Source: Oleispira sp.
GTDB taxonomy: Bacteria; Pseudomonadota; Gammaproteobacteria; Pseudomonadales; Oceanobacteraceae
Direction of reading: 5' to 3'
Length of the DNA: 64,000 bases
Assembly: GCA_016765295.1 (NCBI GenBank)
Contig: JAESQF010000134.1
Coordinates: 41,320-105,319, forward strand
The translations under genes were made by a program, and so were the position numbers. The notes beneath the pieces were generated by a model that was not told the origin of the DNA, searched no databases, and worked only from the letters and a program-made list of their open reading frames with translations. Below, piece after piece: positions 49,866-59,442 of this stretch (positions are counted from its first letter, which is position 1; the number at the start of each line of letters is the position of its first letter).

Positions 49866-51506
49866 CTATATTTTAGCGCTTAGCTTACGTAATTGATTAT
49901 TGAGAATCTCATCATTCTCACTGTAATCAATCGGTATATCAATTAAATGCACGGCGTGTTCTTGTATGCATTTTTCGAGCAACGGTAATATCTCTTTGGC
50001 GGCACCAATTCTATGACCTTTACCACCGTATGCTTCAACGTATTTAACAAAGTCTGGGTTACCATAATCCAAGCCGAAATCATCAAACTTCATATTGGCT
50101 TGTTTCCACTTAATCATGCCATAGGCATCATCGCGCAGAATTAAGACAATAATGTGTTGTTTAAGGCGCACGGCGGTTTCTAATTCTTGGCTATTCATCA
50201 TAAAGCCACCATCACCACAGATGGCAATGACAGGGCGATCGGGATGCACCAGTTTCGCCGCCATCGCCGAAGGTAACCCCGCGCCCATCGTCGCGAGCGC
50301 ATTATCGAGTAAAACGGTATTGGGTTTGCGGGCTTTATAATTTCTGGCAAACCAAATTTTATAAACGCCGTTGTCTAAGGCGATGATGCCATTATCTGGC
50401 ATGGCTTTACGCACATCGGATACTAAGCGCTGGGGGTAAATCGGAAAGCGATCATCGGTGCAGCCGCGTGGTAACTCTTTTTCTTCGGCGGCTTTTACCT
50501 TATCAAAATAACTAAAATCCCAATGCTTTTGAGTTTGCAGCTTTTCCATAATGGACCAGATGCTATTGGCGATATCACCAACGACTTCAACTTGAGGAAA
50601 ATAAACAGGATCGACCTCGGCAGAATTGTAGTTAATGTGGATAACTTTTTTATCATTATCGCGCATGAAGAAGGGGGGTTTTTCTACCACGTCATGACCG
50701 ACATTAATAATTAAGTCGGCATGATCAATCGCGCGATGAACAAAGTCACCATCGGATAATGTGGTATTGCCGAGGAATAAGTCTTTTCTTTCATCCACTA
50801 CGCCTTTGCCCATCTGTGTAGTGACAAAGGGAATGTTGAATTCTTCGACCAAGCGCGTGAGCATTTTACTCGACATCTTACGGTTGGCCGCAGCACCGAT
50901 TAATAATAAGGGTGACTTGGCGAGCTCAATCATATCCACAGCGTGTTTAATGGATTTTTCTTCTGCTACCGGCCTGCGGGTATTACTTTCGGGAATAAGA
51001 TTTGGGCTGACTTCTTCATCGGCAATATCTTCAGGCAGTTCTAAATGAACCGCTCCTGGGCGCTCTGCGCTGGCCATGCGAAAAGCTTCACGTACCTGTG
51101 AGGCGATGCGTTCGCCACTGACGATTTGCGCCGTGTATTTAGTAATGGGGCGCATCATGTCAACCACGTCTAATACTTGAAAGCGCCCCTGTTTACTGAC
51201 CTTAATGGGTTTTTGGCCGGTAATCATTAACATCGGCATACCACCGAGTTGAGCATACGCGGCGGCGGTAACAAGATTGGTTGCCCCTGGGCCTAAGGTA
51301 GAAAGACAGACGCCGACCTTGCCTGTTAAACGCCCATAGGTGGCTGCCATAAAGCCAGCGGCTTGTTCATGGCGGGTGAGTATTAGTTTGATTGAGGAGG
51401 TTCTTAAAGACTCGAGTACGTCTAGATTTTCTTCACCGGGAATACCAAAAATGTATTCCACGCCTTCTTGTTCTAATGCCTTAACAAATAAATCAGATGC
51501 CTTCAT
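49866..51506 (-). CDS. Acetolactate synthase-like thiamine-diphosphate enzyme
   Basis: EQEGVEYIFGIPGEENLDVLESL, LSTLGPGATNLVTA, AICGDGGFMMNSQELETAVRLKQHIIVLILRDDAYGMIKWKQ. Confidence 0.92.
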   Translation of the reverse strand: MKASDLFVKALEQEGVEYIFGIPGEENLDVLESLRTSSIKLILTRHEQAAGFMAATYGRLTGKVGVCLSTLGPGATNLVTAAAYAQLGGMPMLMITGQKPIKVSKQGRFQVLDVVDMMRPITKYTAQIVSGERIASQVREAFRMASAERPGAVHLELPEDIADEEVSPNLIPESNTRRPVAEEKSIKHAVDMIELAKSPLLLIGAAANRKMSSKMLTRLVEEFNIPFVTTQMGKGVVDERKDLFLGNTTLSDGDFVHRAIDHADLIINVGHDVVEKPPFFMRDNDKKVIHINYNSAEVDPVYFPQVEVVGDIANSIWSIMEKLQTQKHWDFSYFDKVKAAEEKELPRGCTDDRFPIYPQRLVSDVRKAMPDNGIIALDNGVYKIWFARNYKARKPNTVLLDNALATMGAGLPSAMAAKLVHPDRPVIAICGDGGFMMNSQELETAVRLKQHIIVLILRDDAYGMIKWKQANMKFDDFGLDYGNPDFVKYVEAYGGKGHRIGAAKEILPLLEKCIQEHAVHLIDIPIDYSENDEILNNQLRKLSAKI

Positions 51507-51592
51507 GGTCGAGCCTTCCTTTCCTTAGTCTTGTATAAGACTAGCAGCTATTAATAGTGCTGTAGGAAGGTTGGCTCGCCGTGATTACGGCT
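51507..51592 (-). promoter_or_regulatory. Structured 5' leader of the alsS-like gene, candidate cis-regulatory RNA
   Basis: Complementary arms GAGCC..TTCCT / AGGAA..GGCTC enclosing hairpins TAGTCTT-GTAT-AAGACTA and CAGC-N10-GCTG, plus flanking GCCGT-GATT-ACGGC; SD AGGAAGG lies in the outer stem. Confidence 0.45.
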
Positions 51593-51609
51593 CTAATAAA
51601 TAGAATTAG

Positions 51610-52869
51610 TTAAGCGGGTTCTGGCTGTTTTGGGGTCGGCTCTGTATGCTCGATATTGTGGATGACAAAATCTAATAATTCCTCTACTCGGCCACCATCC
51701 AGCTCTATTGGTGCCCGCATCAAAATTTCAACACCTCCTGGGTGGCCCGCTAGGGTAATAAACAGAGCAGTAGTATCAAATTCAGGAGGAATAAAATAAC
51801 ACTTTATCGCGTTAAAACCTTCGCCACTAAATTGCTCTACCTTAAGCAAGCCAAGGTTTGAAATAACCCCGGTAGTGCGAAACTGGCCATGTCGGCGACG
51901 CTTTTCAACCAAGCGGCTATTACTATTGTGAATCGTTTTTCTCGGTACCCAATTTAGTAATTGAAAAGGAAAGATGCGGAAAAAGTTGGGGATTTCAGCT
52001 TCTTTTTTCTGCGCTAGTTGCGCTCTAATGTCTTGATTCCATTGCTCAGCATCGGTATTAAGATTGACATCAACCACGATACCACCGGTGAGGTTTGCGG
52101 TTGAATTCAGACCTTCTTGATGAGGGCGCATATCGACGGGAATTTGAAAACGCACACTATTTTCACCCTTTAAGCGGGTAAAACGGGCTGTTTCTAAGGC
52201 AACTTTGGCTAATACTCCTTTGTGCTTACCGGGTAGCGAGCGGCGAATCCAGCGTGAAGTTTGTTGTTTCTCACTTTCGCTGATCACTGTAGGTTGCCCT
52301 GTTGGTGCCGCTACATCTGGGCCAAGCTCAGTGGCTTTGGCGTGGTTGTTAAGGGATTTAGCCAGCTGCATATCGGTAATATTACTATTCTCTCCAATCG
52401 GCTCTTCTCCGCGCAGACAGCGGAATACATCATTAGCAAAATGTAAGGTGCCGCGTCCATCCATTGCGCCGTGGTGAGTACGAAATATAACGAAAGATTT
52501 ATCTAAGATTTTATTAAGGATGATAAGAACTTCGCTGGTGGGTCCGGTACGAACCGGTAGCGGGTCTTGTAAAAACTTAGCGTTATCGTTGCTCAGCCCA
52601 TCCCAATCACTTTCTATCACGCGTACTGGAGTGCTGTGTTCACTATCGACCCAGCGGCTAAAGCCAAGGTGTCCTTTTAATTTTACTCGGCTACCCGGGT
52701 TGGCATAGGAAGCTTTAGTGGTGGCGCGACGAAAGGCTTTTACATCGATATCGAAATTGCCTTCGACCACCATCTGGTTCATACAAGGGGTGAGGTGCTG
52801 GCCATGTTTTTTGCTATCGCAGCTTACATAGTAACGCTCGATAGTGGAGAGTGGACGCTGATAAGTCAT
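51610..52869 (-). CDS. Condensation/WS-DGAT-like acyltransferase superfamily protein
   Basis: FRTHHGAMDGRGTLHF (HHxxxDG); VRFQIPVDMRPHQEGLNSTANLTGGIVVDV. Confidence 0.75.
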   Translation of the reverse strand: MTYQRPLSTIERYYVSCDSKKHGQHLTPCMNQMVVEGNFDIDVKAFRRATTKASYANPGSRVKLKGHLGFSRWVDSEHSTPVRVIESDWDGLSNDNAKFLQDPLPVRTGPTSEVLIILNKILDKSFVIFRTHHGAMDGRGTLHFANDVFRCLRGEEPIGENSNITDMQLAKSLNNHAKATELGPDVAAPTGQPTVISESEKQQTSRWIRRSLPGKHKGVLAKVALETARFTRLKGENSVRFQIPVDMRPHQEGLNSTANLTGGIVVDVNLNTDAEQWNQDIRAQLAQKKEAEIPNFFRIFPFQLLNWVPRKTIHNSNSRLVEKRRRHGQFRTTGVISNLGLLKVEQFSGEGFNAIKCYFIPPEFDTTALFITLAGHPGGVEILMRAPIELDGGRVEELLDFVIHNIEHTEPTPKQPEPA

Positions 52870-55800
52870 GATAGAAATCCTTCTTTATTATTTTTAGCGT
52901 CTTGCCAGCCAGCTTCCCAGCTTGAGGTAAGAACGTCGTCATTATAGGGACTAGATTTGTTCTTTTTACTGCTGCCTTGTTGAAAGCCTTGTTGGTAGGC
53001 TTCTTCAACCGAATCCGCTGTGCTTTTTTCATTGCGGATTTGATTAAAAAATTTCGAAGAGGTGTTATGAAATTGATCGAGTAGCAGGTAGCTAGCAGGC
53101 ACCAGTAATAAACTAATAAACGTGGCAAATAAAACCCCAAAGGCAAGGGATACCGCCATGGGGATTAAGAATTGTGCTTGTATGCTAGTTTCTAAAATCA
53201 GTGGGGTTAAGCCAACAAAGGTGGTTAGCGAGGTGAGCAGAATAGGGCGGAAGCGTTTTTTTCCAGCATCACAAACCGCGATAAAAACCGAGTGCCCCTT
53301 CGCTCTTTGGTTATTGATATAATCCATCAATACCAGATTGTCATTAACCACAACCCCACTGACCGCGACCATGCCAACAAAAGACCAAAGGGTTAATTCT
53401 AGATTTAACACTAGATGGCCAATCAAAGATCCCAGTAAACCAAAAGGAATGGCAAAAAGTACCAATAGAGGCTGGCTATAAGAAGAGAAAAGAATCGCCA
53501 TCATTAGGTACATAACCAGAATGGCGACGAGATAGCCTTTGGTTAATATTTTCAGAAATAATGCGATGCTTTTTTGCTGCCCCGCAGTATTCCAGCTTAT
53601 ACCGGGATGATCGTTAAGGATTTGTTCGAGTTTAGATTCTTGTAAGTCTTTTTTGATTTCAAATGCCGAGTTCTTCTTACTATCAACATAAGCACTAACC
53701 GAGACGATACGCTGTTGCTCATAACGCTTGATATGACTGCGCGCAGGTTGGTAATTGATACTGGCGATAGAGGATAAGCTAACATATTGATTATTCGCTA
53801 ACTTGATCGGTAAGTTTTCTAAATACCACATAGAAGAACGTTCATCTTCAGGTAAACCAAGCCAGACATTGATTTCATCATCTTGGGTTTGAATATTCTG
53901 TACATCACTGCCTTGGTAGGCGTTATGCACTTGGGATAATACCTGTTCCAAAGATAAATCCAAGGCGATGGCATTACTTCTTAAGGTGATATTTGCTTGT
54001 TGCTTAGCGCTGCTAATCGAGTCGCGAATATCATAGCTGCCATTATATTCAGCAAGCACTTCTTTTAACGCATCGGCGGCGCTGGTCAGTTGAGCAAGAT
54101 CATGGCCAGAGAATTCAATATTAATATCGGGCTTGGCTGGGTTTAGGCTAGCACTGAATTTAAGGTCTTCAATATCGGCTATGGATCCGGTAAGTTCGCG
54201 CCAGCGCTGCAACAGTTCTTGGCCGCTGTACTGACGGTCATTATTGCTAGATAGCTCTAGTATTACTTGCGCATTATGATCTAAATTTTTATCGAGATCT
54301 TGATTTGAAATTTTATTCTTAGGACCGATAACAGAATAGCTATGCAATATGGTCGGCGCAGTACCGACCATGGTTTCTTTGGTAAGTTGGTTCGCCGCGG
54401 TGACTAATTGCTTAATCGCGGTCTCGGTTTTATGACGAGGAGATCCTTCAGGAAAGGCGACACTGGCAATAACGACATCGGCCTCGATGGCAGCAAATAA
54501 GGCAACTCGCATCCAGCCAGTAGAAACCACGACCATAAAAACAACGAATACTAGACTAAAGCCGACGATAACCAAACCTTTGTTATGGAGAGAGTTAATC
54601 AATAATGGTTGATAGACTTTATCGATAAAAAGATCGAGATTTTTGCTAAAAATATGCTGCAGCTTAGTCAGGAAATTCTTCTTCTTTTTTGTATCTGCTT
54701 TATTACCCGATAAGTGAGCAGGTAATATATAGATAGACTCTAATAGCGAAAATATAAGGGTTAAAATGACGACAATAGGAATGGCCTGCATTAGCTTTCC
54801 TTCTGGCCCAGGTAAAAATAATAAGGGTAAGAAAGCCACTATGCTGGTAGCGATAGCAAAAAAGATAGGTTTATAAACCTGATAGGTTCCTTCTAATGCT
54901 CCTGCACTGCCATAGTTACCTAGTTGATTCTGTTGGTGAACTGATTCACCGACGACAACGGCATCATCGACGACGATTCCGAGCACTAAAATGAAAGCAA
55001 ATAATGAGATGACGTTAATCGATACATCAAAAAAAGGCATGAAAAATAAACTGCCAAAGAACGAAACTGGAATACCTAGGCTGACCCAAAAGGAAAGGCG
55101 AGCATTTAAGAATAATAGTAGTACGACAAAGAGCAGCATTAATCCGGTGAATGCGTTATCTAATAATAGGTCGATGCGGCTTTTAAAATGCTTAGAATCA
55201 TCTTGCCAAACATGTAAGTGCATATTGTCAGGTAGATGAGCAGAAGCAATATAGTGATTTATGCTTTCAGAAATATCCATAATATTTTGATCACCAATGC
55301 GATAAATATCAATGGAGACCGCAGGTTTATTATCAAAACTTGCTTGGTACTCATGGCTATAGCGATTGTCGCTGATGGTGGCAATATCTTTTAATTTAAT
55401 TTCTGCGCCATCACTATTGGATAAGATAACAATATTTTTAAAACCTTCACTGGTTTCTCGCTGCTCATTAGAGGTGATTAATACATTACCTTCTTGAGTT
55501 TTTAATAGACCACCAGGAAGCTGGCCTGATTGTTGTTTAATTAGACGGTTGATTTCAGAGAATGTTATGTCGTACTTTTCTAAATTATGAGAAGGAACAC
55601 TAATTTCTATTTTTGATTGTCTTATATCTTCGAGATCGATAATGCTGATATTGTCAAATTCGAGCAGATCTTGGCGCACCTTTCTCATTATTTTTGCGAG
55701 GTCTGCATAGTTCGAATCGCCACTGAGAATAAGTTTAGCCACTCGGTTGCGCACATTAAGTTCTTTAATTTCAGGTAGGCTGGCATCTTTTGGTAAAATG

Positions 55801-56150
55801 TCAGCGCCTTGAACTCTATTCTTTACTTCATCAAGAATATTTTTAGTCACAAAACCATCGGCAACATCTAGGGTGATCGAGCACAACCCTTCATAAGCGG
55901 TTGAAGTAAGATCGAGAGTGCCTGGTATGTCATAAATTCGTTGTTCGATAGGCTTACAGACAGTCGCTTCAACAGTTTCAACCGTGGCACCGGGTAGAGA
56001 CGTTTGGATGCCGATTCGTTCTAGGGAAACATTGGGGATAAGTTCCATGCGCATATCGGGAATAGTCATTAAACCCAATATAAATATGGAAAACATAAAC
56101 AGGTTGGCCGCAACCGGATTTTTGACAAACCATTGAATGGAATAGCGCAT
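52866..56150 (-). CDS. RND (AcrB/HAE1-like) efflux permease with RMF-like C-terminal extension
   Basis: ELIPNVSLERIGIQTSLPGATVETVEATVCKPIEQ; GIVVDDAVVVGESVHQ; C-terminal EEAYQQGFQQGSSKKNKSSPYNDDVLTSSWEAGWQDAKNNKEGF. Confidence 0.93.
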   Translation of the reverse strand: MRYSIQWFVKNPVAANLFMFSIFILGLMTIPDMRMELIPNVSLERIGIQTSLPGATVETVEATVCKPIEQRIYDIPGTLDLTSTAYEGLCSITLDVADGFVTKNILDEVKNRVQGADILPKDASLPEIKELNVRNRVAKLILSGDSNYADLAKIMRKVRQDLLEFDNISIIDLEDIRQSKIEISVPSHNLEKYDITFSEINRLIKQQSGQLPGGLLKTQEGNVLITSNEQRETSEGFKNIVILSNSDGAEIKLKDIATISDNRYSHEYQASFDNKPAVSIDIYRIGDQNIMDISESINHYIASAHLPDNMHLHVWQDDSKHFKSRIDLLLDNAFTGLMLLFVVLLLFLNARLSFWVSLGIPVSFFGSLFFMPFFDVSINVISLFAFILVLGIVVDDAVVVGESVHQQNQLGNYGSAGALEGTYQVYKPIFFAIATSIVAFLPLLFLPGPEGKLMQAIPIVVILTLIFSLLESIYILPAHLSGNKADTKKKKNFLTKLQHIFSKNLDLFIDKVYQPLLINSLHNKGLVIVGFSLVFVVFMVVVSTGWMRVALFAAIEADVVIASVAFPEGSPRHKTETAIKQLVTAANQLTKETMVGTAPTILHSYSVIGPKNKISNQDLDKNLDHNAQVILELSSNNDRQYSGQELLQRWRELTGSIADIEDLKFSASLNPAKPDINIEFSGHDLAQLTSAADALKEVLAEYNGSYDIRDSISSAKQQANITLRSNAIALDLSLEQVLSQVHNAYQGSDVQNIQTQDDEINVWLGLPEDERSSMWYLENLPIKLANNQYVSLSSIASINYQPARSHIKRYEQQRIVSVSAYVDSKKNSAFEIKKDLQESKLEQILNDHPGISWNTAGQQKSIALFLKILTKGYLVAILVMYLMMAILFSSYSQPLLVLFAIPFGLLGSLIGHLVLNLELTLWSFVGMVAVSGVVVNDNLVLMDYINNQRAKGHSVFIAVCDAGKKRFRPILLTSLTTFVGLTPLILETSIQAQFLIPMAVSLAFGVLFATFISLLLVPASYLLLDQFHNTSSKFFNQIRNEKSTADSVEEAYQQGFQQGSSKKNKSSPYNDDVLTSSWEAGWQDAKNNKEGFLS

Positions 56151-57334
56151 TACAATGCCTCAACAATGGCAGGTATTGTAAGTTTTTTATGTTTACCTAA
56201 ATACTTAGGTTCAACTAATAAGCCCTCAACGAGATTACTAAACGATCCCGTAACAATACGCGCTCCTAAATTAATGCCCGAAGTAACGTAAACTTGATCC
56301 TTGCCTCGATAGATAACATCAACCGGTTGGCGAGATAGGCGATCCTCTTTACTGATCGTCCATAGCTTATCTTCAGCCTGTAAACTTTCTCTTGGTAGTA
56401 TGTGCAGTTCGGTTTCTATATTGCCGGTTATTATGGCTTCGATGAAAGAACCGGGCAGTAGCGGCTTGGTTGCTAAGTTCTTTGCATCACTATTATTAAC
56501 CGTGGCTATGACATAAAGCAGCTGGTTATCATCCCTTTCTCCTTCTGTACGAGTAATTGTACCGTGCCAAATAATATCATTGTCTTGGAAGTTTTTTATT
56601 AATACTCTCGGTAAAGCATTTAAGGTTTCGGATTTTTTCTTGGAATATTGTAGACCTAACAAAGAAAGCTGGTGATCATTCAGTGGCAGTCTCACTTCGA
56701 CGGTTTCTATGCCGTAAATTTTGGCCAGCTCTTGGGTTGTTTGTAGATATTCCCCTGGATGAATTTTAGCCATTATAACCTTGCCAGTAATCGGTGCCTT
56801 GATTGAGGTTTTTTCTAACTGTTTATTGGCATACTCTAAGGCCGCGCTGGCAGCTTCAACTTGGCTATTGGCGTAGCGTAAGTGTGGGATATAAAGCGCG
56901 TAGTCAGAAGCGTTTTTACCTGCCCCTCGTTTAGCTACGCGCGCTTTAGCCTTAGTTTCATAAAATTGTAATTTAGCTTGATCTAGGCTGGATTGTTTTT
57001 GTGTAATATCGAGAATGAAAGGTTGTTGGTCTAGTTGAATAAGCAATTCATCTTGTTGAACTAATCCTCCTTTAATCAAATTTTCACTAACAAACGTAAC
57101 CAGCCCAGGCACTTCACTGGTAATATGCCGAGTTTGGGCAGGAGCTACTTTTCCGCGGCTGAATATCGGTATCGAAATTTCAGTGGATTTCGCGACGATA
57201 TAAGGAATAACCGGAAGGCTAATCTCAGTGACCGATTTCTCCGGAGTGGGCTTATTATCCATTAATAGATATATACCACCGCTTGCCAGTACAAAAAGTG
57301 CGATGAATTTTATATTGAAATTAAATGAATTCAT
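56150..57334 (-). CDS. HlyD-type RND periplasmic adaptor subunit
   Basis: Single N-terminal TM; TSEVPGLVTFVSENLIKGGLVQQDELLIQLD; TSIKAPITGKVIMAKIHPGEYLQTTQELAKIYG; stop overlaps the RND start. Confidence 0.9.
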   Translation of the reverse strand: MNSFNFNIKFIALFVLASGGIYLLMDNKPTPEKSVTEISLPVIPYIVAKSTEISIPIFSRGKVAPAQTRHITSEVPGLVTFVSENLIKGGLVQQDELLIQLDQQPFILDITQKQSSLDQAKLQFYETKAKARVAKRGAGKNASDYALYIPHLRYANSQVEAASAALEYANKQLEKTSIKAPITGKVIMAKIHPGEYLQTTQELAKIYGIETVEVRLPLNDHQLSLLGLQYSKKKSETLNALPRVLIKNFQDNDIIWHGTITRTEGERDDNQLLYVIATVNNSDAKNLATKPLLPGSFIEAIITGNIETELHILPRESLQAEDKLWTISKEDRLSRQPVDVIYRGKDQVYVTSGINLGARIVTGSFSNLVEGLLVEPKYLGKHKKLTIPAIVEAL

Positions 57335-58331
57335 TGTGATTTTTATCTTCGATTAAGTTGTTTTTCCAATCATTTAAGCATTTCTCAGTCAATGCTACGT
57401 CCTGGCAGATCATCGGATGAAGTTTTAACCCCAGAGTGAGCTGGCCATGCCACTCCATGATGCCAGTAGAAACGGGATAGTTCTTGGTGCCGATACCACA
57501 ACTGACCCAAACTTCTTCTTTATTTTCAGCAGGATTCTTCTCCCCTTGTAATGGCCAGGATCCTAAGTAGCTAAACGACCCCGCATAAAAATTCTTTTTA
57601 CTAAGGCTGTTATAAAGATAACGGATACCGGGTTTTCCAACTAGCTTACCAATATGCGCTAATTTCCAAGTGCTCCAGTGTTCTTTTAATTTGATCTTAT
57701 TCTTAATCTCTTGCTGCAGCTGCTTGGGTGTAATGTAATTATTTAAGCAGATGGTAATGCCTGATGAATAGTTGCTGGTATCACTACTAAGAGAGATAGC
57801 ACCGCGTAAATTAACGGGGTAAAACCAGTAATAATTTTGATTCCCATCGATTAAGTTTTCTGCGATGGCTTTATTTAACGTCCATACAAGAAAAGTACTA
57901 AACGCGACGCGGTTTTTCTTCGCGTTTCTTTTAATCTGTAATGTGGTTTCTTTGTCGAAGCAGGTATTAACGATGTCAGCGGCATTATCATTACTGCAGG
58001 GATAATTATTTTTCCAACGAATTGTTTTTGAAGGGGTATACGTAATATTGTTTCTTTTCTTCTCTTTTTTATCCAACTTATTCAGTTTGTAAATCTGCCA
58101 AGAACTGGGTTCTGATTTTTCACCACTTTGCGGCAAGTTATAGCAAGGATATCCTTGTTCTCTTAATATGGTTGCGATACCACCGATACCATCCATTTTA
58201 CTGTGTGAAAATGTATTCCATTGGATCTCACCACTGCTCTTGTTCATTGGGCCAATGCTCATGGCATCACTGATGCCTAATTCTTTTCTTACATCAAACC
58301 ACATGGCGATATAATCTTTAGAAGCTTTCAT
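57321..58331 (-). CDS. Condensation/acyltransferase-like protein
   Basis: NTFSHSKMDGIGGIATIL (HxxxDG); YYWFYPVNLRGAISLSSDTSNYSSGITICL resembles the C-terminal subdomain motif. Confidence 0.6.
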   Translation of the reverse strand: MKASKDYIAMWFDVRKELGISDAMSIGPMNKSSGEIQWNTFSHSKMDGIGGIATILREQGYPCYNLPQSGEKSEPSSWQIYKLNKLDKKEKKRNNITYTPSKTIRWKNNYPCSNDNAADIVNTCFDKETTLQIKRNAKKNRVAFSTFLVWTLNKAIAENLIDGNQNYYWFYPVNLRGAISLSSDTSNYSSGITICLNNYITPKQLQQEIKNKIKLKEHWSTWKLAHIGKLVGKPGIRYLYNSLSKKNFYAGSFSYLGSWPLQGEKNPAENKEEVWVSCGIGTKNYPVSTGIMEWHGQLTLGLKLHPMICQDVALTEKCLNDWKNNLIEDKNHNEFI

Positions 58332-58341
58332 TGTAGGATTC

Positions 58342-59442
58342 CTATAATCGACAAGGTTCTAGATACATGAGAGAAGGTGCTGATGTGTGAGTCAAAACAT
58401 CTGGCTGCTCGCCATAACTTGCTAAATAGTGATTGCTAATAAGGCTATGGCGTTTCAGATTGTCGAGCCCTTGATGCAAGTCATCTTGTTGGTCAAGCCC
58501 TAATACTAGCGCGTCATAATCAGAGTTGCGATAATCCAACATGACTTTAGCGACTAAACTTTTTAATAATTCGGGGTCATTATCTTTGCACAAAACAGAA
58601 TGCATACTGATGTAATTACCTAAGCTTCCTGGAGCTGGCAGGTTTAAGCCGCCAAATAATTTACTACGGAAATTATTAATATGACGTAATAGTTTCATAT
58701 TACCGCTGTAAGAAAGAAATCGAGTTTGCTTGAATCCCTTTTGATCCCATACACCGGCAACGCCTATTAGCTCTTGATCGTTGAAACAAAGGTAGTAGCT
58801 GTTTAAATTTAAATTGCGATAATAGGGGTCATCACTGTCTACTTTCGAAAAATCATAGCAGGGATAAAATTGTTTTTTCTTGGCATGCTGGTCGAAGAAT
58901 GCTTGCATCAGATTAACATCGCTAGCATTTGCTTGGCGAATCGTATGCTTTGCCGGTTTCACCTTTTGATTTAATGCAATCATATGAGTGACTAATTTTC
59001 CAGCCTCATGGTAATTAGGCAAGGATAGGCGACCACTACCAACAGTATCAATAGAGGCCTTGTTTTCTTCTAATATAACGGTTTGCATCCATTCATCTTG
59101 CATTAACTCGCGATATTTTTTGAATAAACGAAACAGTATTCTTCCGCCTTTGTAGTCTTGGTGAATGCGAAGGTCATTACCATAGCGGGTTAACTGTTTC
59201 TCACCATTAACATAGACGTAGCGTTTACCGATACTAAAAGAAGCCGCTAAGCGCTGCTCATTATTATCTTCCATGAGCCACACTTCCGGCTCGCTCGTGG
59301 TTGTTTGAGTCGCATGAAAAAAATTGGGATTACGCTCAAAATTTAAGCTGATGCTCCCTTGCTGGGGTGTATCATTGATTAAGGTGAGTAGCGCCTCAGA
59401 ATCTTCTTGTTCTGCACGGCGTATATTAAAACGGGGTGTCAT
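58342..59442 (-). CDS. GNAT-like protein, probably double-domain
   Basis: FNIRRAEQEDSEALLTLIND and HTIRQANASDVNLMQAFFDQH start two GNAT-like halves; LRIHQDYKGGRILFRLFKKY. Confidence 0.7.
   Translation of the reverse strand: MTPRFNIRRAEQEDSEALLTLINDTPQQGSISLNFERNPNFFHATQTTTSEPEVWLMEDNNEQRLAASFSIGKRYVYVNGEKQLTRYGNDLRIHQDYKGGRILFRLFKKYRELMQDEWMQTVILEENKASIDTVGSGRLSLPNYHEAGKLVTHMIALNQKVKPAKHTIRQANASDVNLMQAFFDQHAKKKQFYPCYDFSKVDSDDPYYRNLNLNSYYLCFNDQELIGVAGVWDQKGFKQTRFLSYSGNMKLLRHINNFRSKLFGGLNLPAPGSLGNYISMHSVLCKDNDPELLKSLVAKVMLDYRNSDYDALVLGLDQQDDLHQGLDNLKRHSLISNHYLASYGEQPDVLTHTSAPSLMYLEPCRL

Noticed and set aside
54991-55239. Antisense ORFs inside RND, alsS, aldH, nos and other genes
   Set aside because: They lie opposite strongly supported coding sequence and show composition typical of antisense reading; no independent motif.
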